64,000 bases of DNA from Opisthorchis felineus (Eukaryota > Platyhelminthes > Trematoda > Opisthorchiida > Opisthorchiidae), in contig SJOL01007097.1 of NCBI GenBank assembly GCA_004794785.1, positions 293,982-357,981 on the forward strand, in the 5' to 3' direction. The notes beneath the pieces were generated by a model that did no database searches, was not told where the DNA came from, and was given only the letters and a program-made list of their open reading frames with translations. Below, piece by piece: positions 22,617-32,800 of the stretch; position 1 is the stretch's first letter; each line of letters opens with the position of its first letter. A program made the position numbers and the translations under genes.

Positions 22617-23499
22617 CTGACAGGCGATTGAGGCTTACGTTCCATTTGCCCGTATATACTGTCGCCAAGGGCTGTGTTGCCGGAGGCCTGCTGAACTGCT
22701 CTTCGAAATGTTCGGCCCATCTTTCTAGTCGCCGTTTTTGCGAGCGGATTAATGGGACACCTTTTTCACCTATCATTTCACTGACCGCTGCCTTCCTCTG
22801 GTCAGTCGATCGTATTAATCGGTATAAGGCGCAGCTGTTTCCGGTGGCAAAAACCTCCTCCATCTTTTAAGCTTTCGACTTCCACCAAAGCTCTTGATCT
22901 TTCCTTAGGCTTTTCACTATTTGGCGTTTGAGGGATTTGCGTGCGCCGTCGTACCCTTTGCTTGCTGGTATGGATTTTCTGGCATCAATCAGGACCCGGG
23001 CGCTATCCAATGATCAGTTCCTCATGTCGGAAAAGTCGGACAGACAGGACTGAACTCCGATAGCATGGCTCCTTTATTATATTGCTCGCTACCAGGACAG
23101 TATTGGTTTATTGTAGATAGTAGCCGAGCTAGCTCAGACCTATACTGCCGTGCTATGGTAGTTCTCCGAATATGATGGATTAGCGTGTTTCCTGCTGACT
23201 TGCGAAGACCTGAAGGAAAGCGGACTGTCAAGTGTGCTCGCACTATGGGGTGATCGGAATCAAGTTGTGTGCCCCAGAATGGGCGGGCGTTGAATGCTCT
23301 TATGTAGAAAGGATCTCGTGGGTTTAGCAACTTATATTGTTTATTGTTAATGGTCAGCGGGGGCGGAAGGCACATGTGTCATATAACTGACAATCAAATG
23401 ACCCGGGAACGTCTGACTGTGTGGTGGAAAAGGGTTGGGGAGGGACATCGGTGGGCAAGTGATACTTCGCGGTTGCCCAGGCTGAGGAAGGGGGTTTGG

Positions 23500-23860
23500 A
23501 TGAGGCACCCCACCTTGAGCCTTTTACTCAGAAGTCTAGGCCGCGAGGCAGCGGTCGTTAGGGTTCTCTTGGGGGATCCTTCCCGGACCCAAGGACCCAG
23601 GACTTGGCTACAGGGGGCTTGCCTGGCCCGAAGGTGCAGGGAATAAGACATGACTGTTTTACTCCTAATCCGGCTGCGCACAGCAGATACCTTCTGAGTG
23701 ATGTGGCGGTGGTCACGGTCAACTTTTGGACAATCGGAGTGTATGGTTTTTAGGACCTTTTCTAACCCGTGCTTCCTCGGGGGAAGCAGTATCGCTGTTT
23801 CCATGAGTGTGGACGTGCTGATCGCCTCGGGGAAGGCTTTGCTGACCTCATACTCCCATT
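23500..23860 (+). repeat. Dispersed repeat block b, second copy
   Basis: Shares ggcttgcctggccc, cagggaataagac, ggtcaac, aacccgtgcttcctcgg and cagtatcgctg in the same order as 2560-2800. No protein recognised. Confidence 0.5.
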
Positions 23861-24309
23861 GCGGGGAATAATACGACTTTACTCCTAGACCGACTCGTAA
23901 TATGACTACTTGTAGTACGGGGTCTCGCCGCTCTTGTTCTGACTACTCCCGTTTGGCTTTCCGGACGTGATTACACCTTGTGGAACGAAGATCTAGCCAA
24001 CTTAGCTCGCGGGATCATTGCAGCACTCAAGTCCGAACATCTTGTCAAGGTGGCGGCTGTAGGTTTGATACACAGCACGCATCACTATTAAGCGAGTCCA
24101 GTTTGAGAACAAGAGCAGCTTGTTATCCGGCTTGCCTCAGATTGCAAACAATAAAAGCATCCAGATAGACTAGGTGTCGAAGCTTGAAGATTGATTTCGA
24201 GATACCTGAGGAAGTCAGCGCCGAATGGCGTGCAGATGATGTGGCCGAAACCGTTGCAAAGCGAATGGGGGGTTGCGAATGGGGTTGCCTGTCCTGATAG
24301 AGGGGCCTT

Positions 24310-24480
24310 AAAGAAGCGACTTATCAATGCGGTCAGGGGAGGGGTGGAGAGAAAAATTGTGAAAGGGGAAGAAGGGGGACGTCAGCAGTATCCTTTTTTC
24401 GCTCACTCGCTCTACTTTGTGCAACAAGTAAGGCGACCCGGCAGATGGCACCACACGACGGCCGATGTGGCAAGAGTATT
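24310..24480 (+). repeat. Dispersed repeat block a, second copy
   Basis: The core gcaacaagtaaggcgacccg and cggccgatgtggc matches 1876-1935. A purine-rich stretch precedes it in both copies. Confidence 0.5.
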
Positions 24481-24547
24481 GCTAGTTGCAGGTATCATGC
24501 TTGTACTCGGGCTGAGATACTGGCAAGGTGCCCAGACCTAGTTGGAA

Positions 24548-24840
24548 GGGCGTTTAGGGTCATCAACTAAAATCTTTGGCTCAAGAGCGTGACCGCAATG
24601 TATCAGTGTTTTGCGGGAAATGCAAGTGCATTACCATCTGTATAGAACAAGTCGCCAAACATGCTCCAACTCCCAACCTGGGGCGCCAGGAAACTATGCT
24701 GGTCAGGCTTCTAACCATTGAGCAACCCGGTATGAGACACTGCGAGCATCACACGGACACCCCCAGCACAGCTGAATGGGTCGCGGAGGCCCAGACATCG
24801 TCACGCTACGGTAAGGTTGTTACGGATAGAGTATCGATCC
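24548..24840 (+). mobile_element. Repeat copy matching 1-280 (RTE 5' region)
   Basis: Colinear with the first 280 bases of the window: ggcgtttagggtcatcaac, tttggctcaagagcgt, ggaaatgcaagtgcatta, agtcgccaaacatg, gagcaacccggtatgagac, tgaatgggtcgc, tacggtaagg. The match stops where the endonuclease starts in the other copy. Confidence 0.65.
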
Positions 24841-24989
24841 TGATTGAGCGCGAGAACAACAATGAATAGCGTAGAATGAATAGCGCTTTACTTGTCTAAG
24901 AATAGACGTACATAAGCTGTAAGTGAAGCGAAAGCATGGTTAATACGAAACGGCAATGTGAGCACAAAGTATAGTCATGACAAAGGTCC

Positions 24990-25630
24990 AGCCTCTTCTC
25001 CGTCAGGTGTTAGAGCAACGCTATATGTACAGGTGACCCGCAACCCTGGTGTTCCTTGACTCCAAGGGGGCGTCCAATTCCGCCGATCAGTCACTGCTCG
25101 TAACCACACGTGTTCAACAGGAGATGCCGCAGAGGTTTCTGAACATAATTGGGTCCCTATATTCACATACTTCAAGAGTGTATGGATAGTTCCCTAAAAG
25201 CTTCCCTACAAAAAGTGGTGTTCAGCAAGGATGTACACTGTCTGTTCTGGTTCAACTTTGTCGCTAATGAAATAATGGGAGGAATGCTGGAAGGTTTCCG
25301 AAATTCCGGTGTTGAAATCGTTGTTGGTGAGAACCTCGTCGATTGGAGTACGCAGACGGCATCGTCCTCATATATTAAGACGAAGGCCAAGTACAGGCTC
25401 CTAAACAAACCACGCTCCAAACAAACCATCGTGCCTTCTTTCAGCATTTGCCTTGCACCTTTGTAGTACAGAGTCATGCTTCAGAACGTGCAATCTCTGA
25501 ACGTGCCTCTCGCACTCAAAGGAGAAGCACTTGAGATTATGACGAATTTTACATACCAGCAACATCGATTGGGGTGACTCTGCTATGTGCTGCGTATGCC
25601 GAGACGTCATCTACTCAGACGAGTGTTGTT
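24990..25630 (+). mobile_element. RTE-like element, internally deleted RT fragment
   Basis: The + strand reads decayed RT: VFLDSKGAS (motif A, near 25050), FLNIIGSLYSHTSRVYG, FPTKSGVQQGCTLS, GRNAGRF-like, GENLVDWS near 25325, QNVQSLNVPLALKGEALEI near 25480, then a jump to VLRMPRRHLLRRVLFF near 25587. The last two blocks are normally separated by about 150 codons, so a deletion joins them. Confidence 0.75.
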
Positions 25631-25751
25631 CTTTTTTCTTCTTTTAGAATGGCGCAACCCGCGAGGTGTACCAACCCCCCGGCATCCGTCAAATGCTAGA
25701 ACCACCCATATGTATAAGCGACCCACAGCTTTAATATTCCTGGATTTCCAA

Positions 25752-25938
25752 ACGGAGCTCGACCTAGCCCACTGGTTAACGTGCGAGCTGCCTGACCGGA
25801 TGGTCCGTGATTCGAAGCCGATCCCGACATCTCGACGACTTTCTAGGCTTGGGCAACGTGGCATTACCTCGGCTCTCGTGTTTCCTTCGGATAGCATGAC
25901 AGCTAGGCACCAAAAGGATGCTATAGCTGAACGGTCTA
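25752..25938 (+). repeat. tRNA-derived SINE (family 1) inside RT motif A
   Basis: A-box-like agcccactggttaacgtgcg, spacer gaccggatggtccg, B-box-like gattcgaagcc, body through ggcaccaaaaggatgctata. Short flanking repeats tttccaa (25745-25751) and cttccaa (25940-25946). Removing it rejoins the RTE frame as FLDFQ-GAFDS without loss. Confidence 0.85.
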
Positions 25939-26773
25939 ACTTCCAAGGCGCATTTGACTCAGTTGGTTGGTCTGTTCTCCTAAACACATTAGCTCAGCAA
26001 GGAGTGCCCCAGGTCTTTGTCAATATAATGCGTTCTTTTTGTTCTCAGCTTCCCAGGCTTATATACGGGGGCTCTCCACACAAAGTAGTGTCCAAGGATG
26101 CCTGCTTTCCCAATTCATATTCAAATTCCTGGTCGCCAAAATAATGAAACGAAGGTCTTCAAAACTGGTGCTCAGATGGCTGCTGACGAAAACTTTGTCG
26201 ATCTGGACTATGCAGTCGACATTTTCTCGTTTTCGGAGATGAGGAGGTGCAGGACCGGGACCGAAGTCGTCCCGTTTTTTAGGATGCGCTTTGTACCCAC
26301 AGATTGTGAGGTCATTCTTCTGGACATGAAGTCACTGAACACACCGCTTACACTCAAAGTGGAGAGACTCGGGGTTGTGGAGCATTTTACCTGTCTTGGA
26401 AGTTGTGCGATTTCCATTGGTAGTGTGAAAGGAGGTTGATGCACGCACCTCTAGGGCTCGCGTCGCGGTCGCTAATTTGAGACATCTATGGTGACGAAGC
26501 AGCACATCCCAAAATCTTAGGGGACTTGTGTATCAGACTACAGCATAGGTTGTTTTGTTGTTTCGGTGTATGGCCGTGAGACGTGGGACATCTTGTCTTC
26601 GATAGCCGTTGTCTCAGAACCACAGCTCTTGTAGGCTGATGCCGGCCAATCCACAACTGGGTAACTAGGAAACAACGGTTCGTTTACTCACTGGAGGCTT
26701 CAATCGAAGGATATATCCAGAATCAAAAGCTGCGGTGGTTTGAGCATGTATTGCGCGTGTCATCTGATCGTTT

Positions 26774-28622
26774 CGTCATCATCAGAGACAGCAACATCAG
26801 TGTTGACGTTGATGCTTCACTGCCGTACAACGATAAAGTTCATCTAGTTATATTTAAGGTCTTAGAGTGAAAAGAGGAAAAGAGTGGGTGAGGTAGGGGG
26901 CCTAGTGCTGTCCCGTCGCAAGCATTCTGTGGTGCCTACATCTCCAAGCGCTCAATCAGACAATCTGGAAATAAACTGACAGCACGAATGCCACTGACAT
27001 CGATCAGCTGCCATTTCTTGCATTGTCTTCAGCCAAGCGCAGGAGAGGTCACGGAGACCGCATCCTGGAAGGCGTAAAACAGCAACAACAACCAAACTCT
27101 TGTAATCTCTTTCACACCCTTCTGGCAAGTCGTACGTTGTCATCCTCTCGGGTTGCACCATTCTGAAGGAGGCACGAAGAACAACACTCGTCTCGGTAGA
27201 CGGTGTTTTGGCATGCGTAGCACATGACTAAGCCACTGCAGTTGATGATGCTGGATGTTATCCTCGATTGGGTACCTGCTGCACAACCAACTACCCGTTT
27301 TCTAATTATCTCGTTACTAATCCGTTGACGGCATCCAAAGCCAGCAACGCTTTTGAGGCATCGGTGGTCAAAAACCTGAAGATGCCTCGCATCATCTGTC
27401 CGCAGAGGCCACGTCTGGCAGCCATACAACGACACAGCCCTAGTACACGCGACCCTTATGACCAGGTGATATGCCTTTTTGACGCCACATGTGATGCAAC
27501 TTAGCAAACGTGATCCGGGCCTTTGAGATTCTTGCAATGACTTCATCAGATACATTTCCGTCAGAGCTAACACCTCTACCGAGGTATTTAAGGTTATCCA
27601 AACCTTTAGTGATTCTTCTTGAATTTTTAAGGCTATGTTCAGAGACTGTACGTTTCGACGCATGACTGCACTTTGAAGGTGCTAGGCGCCCGCCGAAAGG
27701 TGGTATGACGGTGGTCAGTAAATTCAGCAGGGCTTGTGCTTCGCCTTTGTCTTCAGTGAGGGCGATGTCGTCTGCATACTTCAGATCGACAAGGTTCTCA
27801 CCACTAATAATTTGAACACACGGGGTTTTTGAAGACCTCCCAGCGTTTGCCTCATTATTCCGGCAGTGACGAAGTTGAACAAGAATGGAGGGAGGATATC
27901 CTCACGGGAAGCATTTGGACAGCTCAACATACACTCTCACCCAGAGGTAAGTGAGTGTAGGGATCGTTCAGCTGTAGCACCCTTTCGGTGCCTAACTGCC
28001 ATGCCACCCGAGGGAAGCACGAGGGCTGGGATACTGCCAGGTTGCCCAAGCCTAGACAGGGAAGTCGAGATGCAGAGGTCGGGTTCGAACCACGGACCTT
28101 CCGGTCAGTAAATTCGCGCTCTAACCACTTGAACGGATTATGTTCGAAAACTTCTGGAGCATACTCCATTCAGCAAGTGTAGTTAACAGCACCGACCGAT
28201 CGACCGAATGGAACGCACCCTTTAAGTCAAGGAACACCAATATTTTGGGTCTTCTGTACGTATGGCGTTACTCTATCACCTGACGGAGCGTGAATATGTG
28301 GTCAACGCAGCCTCTACCAGTTCGAAATCCCGCTTGATTTTCACGAATCAAGGTTTCGCGTGCCACCGTAAGACGACGAAAGATCAGTGACGCCAGAATC
28401 CTTGTTACAGCACGAGTCAAACTAAAACCTCTGTGGTTACTACATTCACTGCGAGTACCCTTTTTGGAAATGGGCAATATTATCGATTCACCCCAGCTGT
28501 CTCCAACAGTTGATTTCTCCCAGATGGACCTGAATAGGCTAGACAGGCAATGACTGAGAAACCCACTTTCATCCCTGAACAGAGCAGGTGGAAAGTCGTC
28601 AGGACCAGAAACACGATGACGC
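26774..28622 (-). mobile_element. RTE-like element, 5' truncated, inserted in another RTE
   Basis: Minus strand from 28610: GPDDFPPALFRDESGFLSHC, PISKKGTRSECSNHRGFSLT (RT fingers), ENQAGFRTGRGCVDHIFTL, VFLDLKGAFHSVDRSVLLTT (motif A), then a SINE, then ENLVDLKYADDIALTED-type palm (catalytic YADD intact in one frame near 27750), VQSLNIALKIQ at 27650, YGCQTWPLRTDDARHLQVFD near 27400, CAWLKTMQEMAADRCQW near 27030 and a 3' UTR ending in an imperfect (ATC) tail at about 26775. Flanked by ctgatcgttt (26764-26773) and ctgatggttt (28623-28632), a target-site duplication with one mismatch. Frameshifts make it inactive. Confidence 0.88.
27962..28138 (-). repeat. tRNA-derived SINE (family 1) nested in RTE
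   Basis: The reverse complement has agtggttagagcgcgaattt (A box), gaccggaaggtccgtggttc, B box ggttcgaaccc, then cttgggcaacctggcagtat, cctcgtgcttccctcggg and gcaccgaaagggtgctacag. One of the best-preserved copies. It splits RT coding sequence of the RTE 26774-28622 between motif A and the palm. Confidence 0.92.
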
Positions 28623-29013
28623 CTGATGGTTTGCCGAAAAGCGTGCGGTTTTCCGTGCCAAAATCAAAGTGGAACAAACGGAGAGGTGGCCAACCTTTGG
28701 CTGGGCAGGGGTTGTGAAGGCGACTACGAAAAGTCTGGATGCTGTCGGTGCGGCTCACCTTCCAAGATGGGATTTGCGTGATCTCATCTGTGCATGGTTG
28801 AGGACCCTACAAGATACGGTTGCTAGTCAAAATCAGTGGTATCCATGTTATCAGTTTCTATTCAGAGTGTCTGAGTGAGTGTCTGGAGGTGTAGTCACCT
28901 CGAAATGATTGTGGCACGCTAGCAATAAGTCCCTTCTTCATCCACTTATATTGTCTCACTGTAGGGAAGCATCAATGTTGAAAATTCATGTGTCGTCGGT
29001 GATGATGGTTATG

Positions 29014-29648
29014 ATATTTTATTTCATCGTCACCATCAGCTGTAACAACCGCGGATGGGCGAATTGAAATTCAAAGGGATATTTCCACTCATTGATCCAT
29101 GCCAATTGTCTGATCCGTTCACACACGAATTAGGCACGACCCACTGCATGTGCGATAAGACTAGTTTGGTGGTAAGCGAGTAACTTGATGGCACAGAACC
29201 GATAGTTGCGGAGCTAGGAACCATCCGCATCGGCTAAAGGCTAGGAAGTCAACCCCAGAGATCACTACATGTGATCTTGTACCTCCATCCTGCTCTCATT
29301 CATCTGGGTCTGACACCCATGGACCGCAAGAAGGAACGTTGTGCACCTAGCCAAGGTGACACAGTTGAGGCATAAGATAGCAAATTCAGACCTGGCAGTT
29401 CCTGTTTAGCACCACTGTCTAGCTGGTCCTAATGTAGGACGGGAAGGAGACATAATACCAGATGTTGAGCCCTAGTGAGTTGTCACCAGTCAAGTGTAAA
29501 CCGGGTGCCAGATAGATCATCAAAGTGACCGTGCGTCTATTTGCTGCGCAGAAATCAGCCAGTTTACGTGTGACCAGACACAGGCCCACTCTGATCAACC
29601 ACGCCCCTTCGGAACACTGTATTACACTAAACTAGACAGCAAACCGGA
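29014..29648. other. Intergenic DNA upstream of RARS1, probable promoter region
   Basis: No ORF or repeat family recognised. It should hold the core promoter and transcription start of RARS1, but no TATA box or initiator can be identified with confidence. A possible 5' UTR exon ends at 29649. Confidence 0.4.
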
Positions 29649-29649
29649 G

Positions 29650-29718
29650 GTAAGTTTAAGATGCCCTTTTAAGTTGCACATTTGGTTTGCTTAATGCTTA
29701 CAAACCTTTCCGTTTCAG
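29650..29718 (+). other. Candidate 5' UTR intron of RARS1
   Basis: A consensus donor, gag|gtaagttt, at 29649/29650 and a consensus acceptor, ctttccgtttcag|gt, at 29718/29719, 69 bases apart and 83 bases before the start codon. The acceptor could instead receive a spliced leader, which is common in flatworms. Transcript data would decide. Confidence 0.5.
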
Positions 29719-29801
29719 GTTGTGTGACTCGTTTCTACCGAACCGTCCATAATTGTCGGATAACAATAAGAAGTCGATTTCTGATCGTTCGAATTGTAAA
29801 A

Positions 29802-29816
29802 ATGGCCAAATCGGAG
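29802..29816 (+). CDS. RARS1: RARS1 coding exon 1 (five codons)
   Basis: ATG in a good context (aaaaatggc) followed by four codons (Met-Ala-Lys-Ser-Glu), then a donor GT at 29817. The next exon continues in phase 0. Chosen because reading on without splicing hits a stop after 20 codons, while removing 35 bases joins an open helix-rich frame. The donor gtctca is weak, so this exon is inferred. Confidence 0.6.
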
Positions 29817-32800
29817 GTCTCACAATCTTGTTCTCACTCTTTCGATTCTAGGTTGCATGTGTAGAAACACTTGAGCGAGAGTTTGAAGATATGTTATCTG
29901 AACCTCAGTTCCTTAAAATCAAACAGCTGTACGACCGAAAGGATGCTCTACTTTACAGAATTAATCACTTGGAATCAGTCAGTCATTCATTTCATTATTA
30001 ACATAGGTCTAGACCACTAAAGCTCTCCAAGCTGAATTGTCTAACCACTCCATAAGTTTCCAAACAGCAGTCGAGGCGTTTTTTGACTTTGCTGTGAAGA
30101 CTGCATTTCCTGATCACAAAGGTCATAAAGTGCAGGTAACCGTTCCGAATAACGACCGTTTCGGTGATCTGCAGTGCAACAGTGCACTCAGACTTTCAAA
30201 GGTAAGCGCAGACTTCAGATAAGAGGTTTAATTGGACTAGGAGTTAGGCTCCTGTGATGCAACGATGAACCCTTCTCTTATTGCAAAGTCAATTATTGAT
30301 GCCCTCCCACAAAATGACTTGATAGAAAAGGTGAGATACATTGCTGGAGTCGCATTTTCCTAAAGGTGGAAGTTGCTGGGCCAGGATTTATCAATATTCG
30401 AATCTCCAAAGCTTTTGTGATGAGTGAATTGAAGAAAATACTGACGAATGGTGTTCAGCCGCCACGATTAACTGCTCATTATTCAGTTGTGATCGACATG
30501 TCTTCGCCCAACATTGCAAAAGAAATGCATGTTGGTCATTTGAGGTAAGCTTATTTTTAAATAACCATTTTGTTTGTGCGGTGGATTTGACTGGCTGTTT
30601 GCTCATTGCGGTGCGCAACCATTCTGTAACGTCGGCAGTTTCAACCCCAGTGTGTATTTTAATTGTGGTTGCTGTTTTCCCTTTGTATGGATATCTGCCT
30701 TCCGCTAAAATCCTAACACGAAACATTTAGTTTCACTGTATTCGTACAGCTGAATGCTTTGAACGTAATGCTTTGTGTGGTTATGGCGAATCCGTTTCTT
30801 GCACAGTCCATCAGAGTATGGCTGGTCCTACTGTTTTCCGTGAGTGCCACTTTGTCCAGAACTTCGCAGGCGCACGTTGCAATCCCACAAGTTCACCCTC
30901 CTACAGTGATTTCCTTCTCTTCTACTTACTTATCGATTGTTTTCTTCGGCAAAAGGTGGAGTGATTTTACTCGAACGAGATTCTGCATAAATATCAAACT
31001 GCCTCCTTTAACTTCGTGTTCTTTTTTTTTATTTCCAAATTACAGATCAACTATTATCGGAGACGGGATCGCTCGCCTGTTAACGTTTCTGGGACACAAA
31101 GTTCTAAAATTAAACCATATCGGTGACTGGGGGACGCAGTTCGGAATGTTGATCGCACACTTGCAGGAGACATTTCCTGACGTGCGGACTGTGCCGCCCA
31201 TCGGAGACCTGCAGGCTTTTTACAAACTAGCCAAGGCTAAATTCGACGAGGATGAGGACTTTAGAGCGCGCGCCTACAAGGCGGTTGTGCAGCTGCAATG
31301 CCACGACCCAACTCATATACGCATGTGGCAACAGATATGTGAAATATCTCGTCGTGGTACGTTGCGTAACTGAGCTTTTCATCAGCTGTTTTGTGGTCGC
31401 AGCTTCTTCGCACCAGACTTACACGTTTTTATTTATTGTTACACTCGAAGTTTTAATCAGAAAATTAGGAAGCAACTATGGACATGTTTAATGGCGTGTC
31501 GTACCAAACGGGTAACTTAGTTCTTATGTACAGTTTGTGTCCCCCTCTTGAATGGGTGCTTACCTGCTAAAAGAACTGCTTCATCCCGACGCCGTAAACA
31601 GTACCATTCAATCGACAAAAAAATCATGGGACTTCTCAAAACATATGGGTAGTTTGGCAATTTTGAACCTGCTACAATACAACAGAGCCTACTTCTTGTT
31701 CGAAATCAAAGCGTGTAAACATTAATTAGAACAACGGTTGGTGTCTGTCTAACAACGTTGCAGCAGGAAGTTCGGATGCCAAATTAAACCCGATTGGTTA
31801 GTCTGTTGTCGAACAGTGAGTTTGACAGGTGCGGTTAAATAAATCACGACAAGACCCTAAGATTTAGGAAGACCTAACAGTAGCTAGTTTGCTTTCCCGA
31901 TTAAGGAAACTTAGATACATCAGATCACTTGATGGGCACACATTTGTACAGCCATTAATTCAGATGCATTGAAAACACCTTATACGAATAGGGATATTTG
32001 AATCTTTTTAAGGCAAATGGCTAATCACTCAGCTCAGTAGAAGTCCAAGTTGGACATTGTTCAACTGACAAGAGACACAAAGAGCTCATCGAAAATGGCG
32101 AAGCTACTAAAACGGTGGGCTTTTTGGTCCATCATAATGGTGGCTAATGATTTCTGGAAGTAAGACACGCAAAAATATACACCATGGTCACAGCTACATT
32201 GAAAGAAAAATCCTCTCGGAGTCTCCTGACTTGAACTGAAGCAATTAAACACATGTAATGGACTACTGTTGAACTTCGAATCTCCTCTTATGGTAGACTC
32301 TCCCCTATTCCATGGCTAATTACATGGAGTTAGTGTTGTTATGTCCATTGTTGGAAGGTGCGGTCTCCCCCTGAATACATATTAAGGAGGATCACTTGCG
32401 ACAACACAGCATTACTAAATGAACAACTGGTATCTCAGAACCACACCCCGTGTAAGCTGGTGTCGACGAATCCGCAACGAGATCATCATCATCATCGACA
32501 GCATGACATCAGTGTTCAACACCAATGCTTCGCTGCCGTACAACCATGATTTATTTGAAAGCCTTATTGTGGAGAAAAGAATAAAGATGGACGGGGAAAG
32601 GACTTAGTGCTAGCTTACTACAATCATTCCGAGGTGCCTACACCTCCAGACACTCATTCGGGGAATCTGGATAGAAACTGACAACAAGATCGCCACTGAC
32701 ATCTGTTGGCAGCCACATCTTGCAGCGTCTCCAACCAGGCGCAGTGAGGATCACGCGGTCCCCATCCTGGAAGGTGAGCAGCACCGACAGTACCCAAGCG

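Larger units (their letters stand above)
21700..23380 (-). mobile_element. RTE-like element, endonuclease end to RT, with nested SINEs
   Basis: Read on the minus strand from 23375 down: SDHPIVRAHLTVRFPSGLR (end of endonuclease), YRSELARLLSTI, KGYDGARKSLKRQIVKSLRK near 22930, KMEEVFATGNSCALYRLIRS at 22863, RLERWAEHFEEQFSRPPAT near 22710, then RT fingers KRVPAEWSTSTVIAILKK and NHRGISLVV (22137-22000), FRRLTEHRERQICENQA, and palm DPVDRQALWKCLWSKGVSHK near 21850. Two SINEs, one inside the other, interrupt it at 22142-22497. Both ends are missing. The RT wording differs from the 26774-28622 copy, so at least two RTE subfamilies are present. Confidence 0.85.
25640..29013 (+). mobile_element. RTE-like element (host) carrying a SINE and a second RTE
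   Basis: From RT motif A (IFLDFQ, interrupted by a SINE, then GAFDSVGWSVLLNTLAQQGV) through SLNTPLTLKVERLGVVEHFT (26330) and LRWFEHVLRVSSDR (about 26735-26768). The coding sense resumes at 28630 with LPKSVRFSVPKSKW and SVRLTFQDG/CAWLRTLQDTVAS, then a 3' UTR ending in gtgatgatgg at about 29013. The gap 26774-28622 is another RTE in opposite orientation. The two halves are colinear with intact relatives, so they are one element. Confidence 0.78.

Noticed and set aside
27112..27663. 183-codon minus-strand ORF as a cellular gene
   Set aside because: Its sequence is the post-RT region of an RTE element that is repeated elsewhere in the window.
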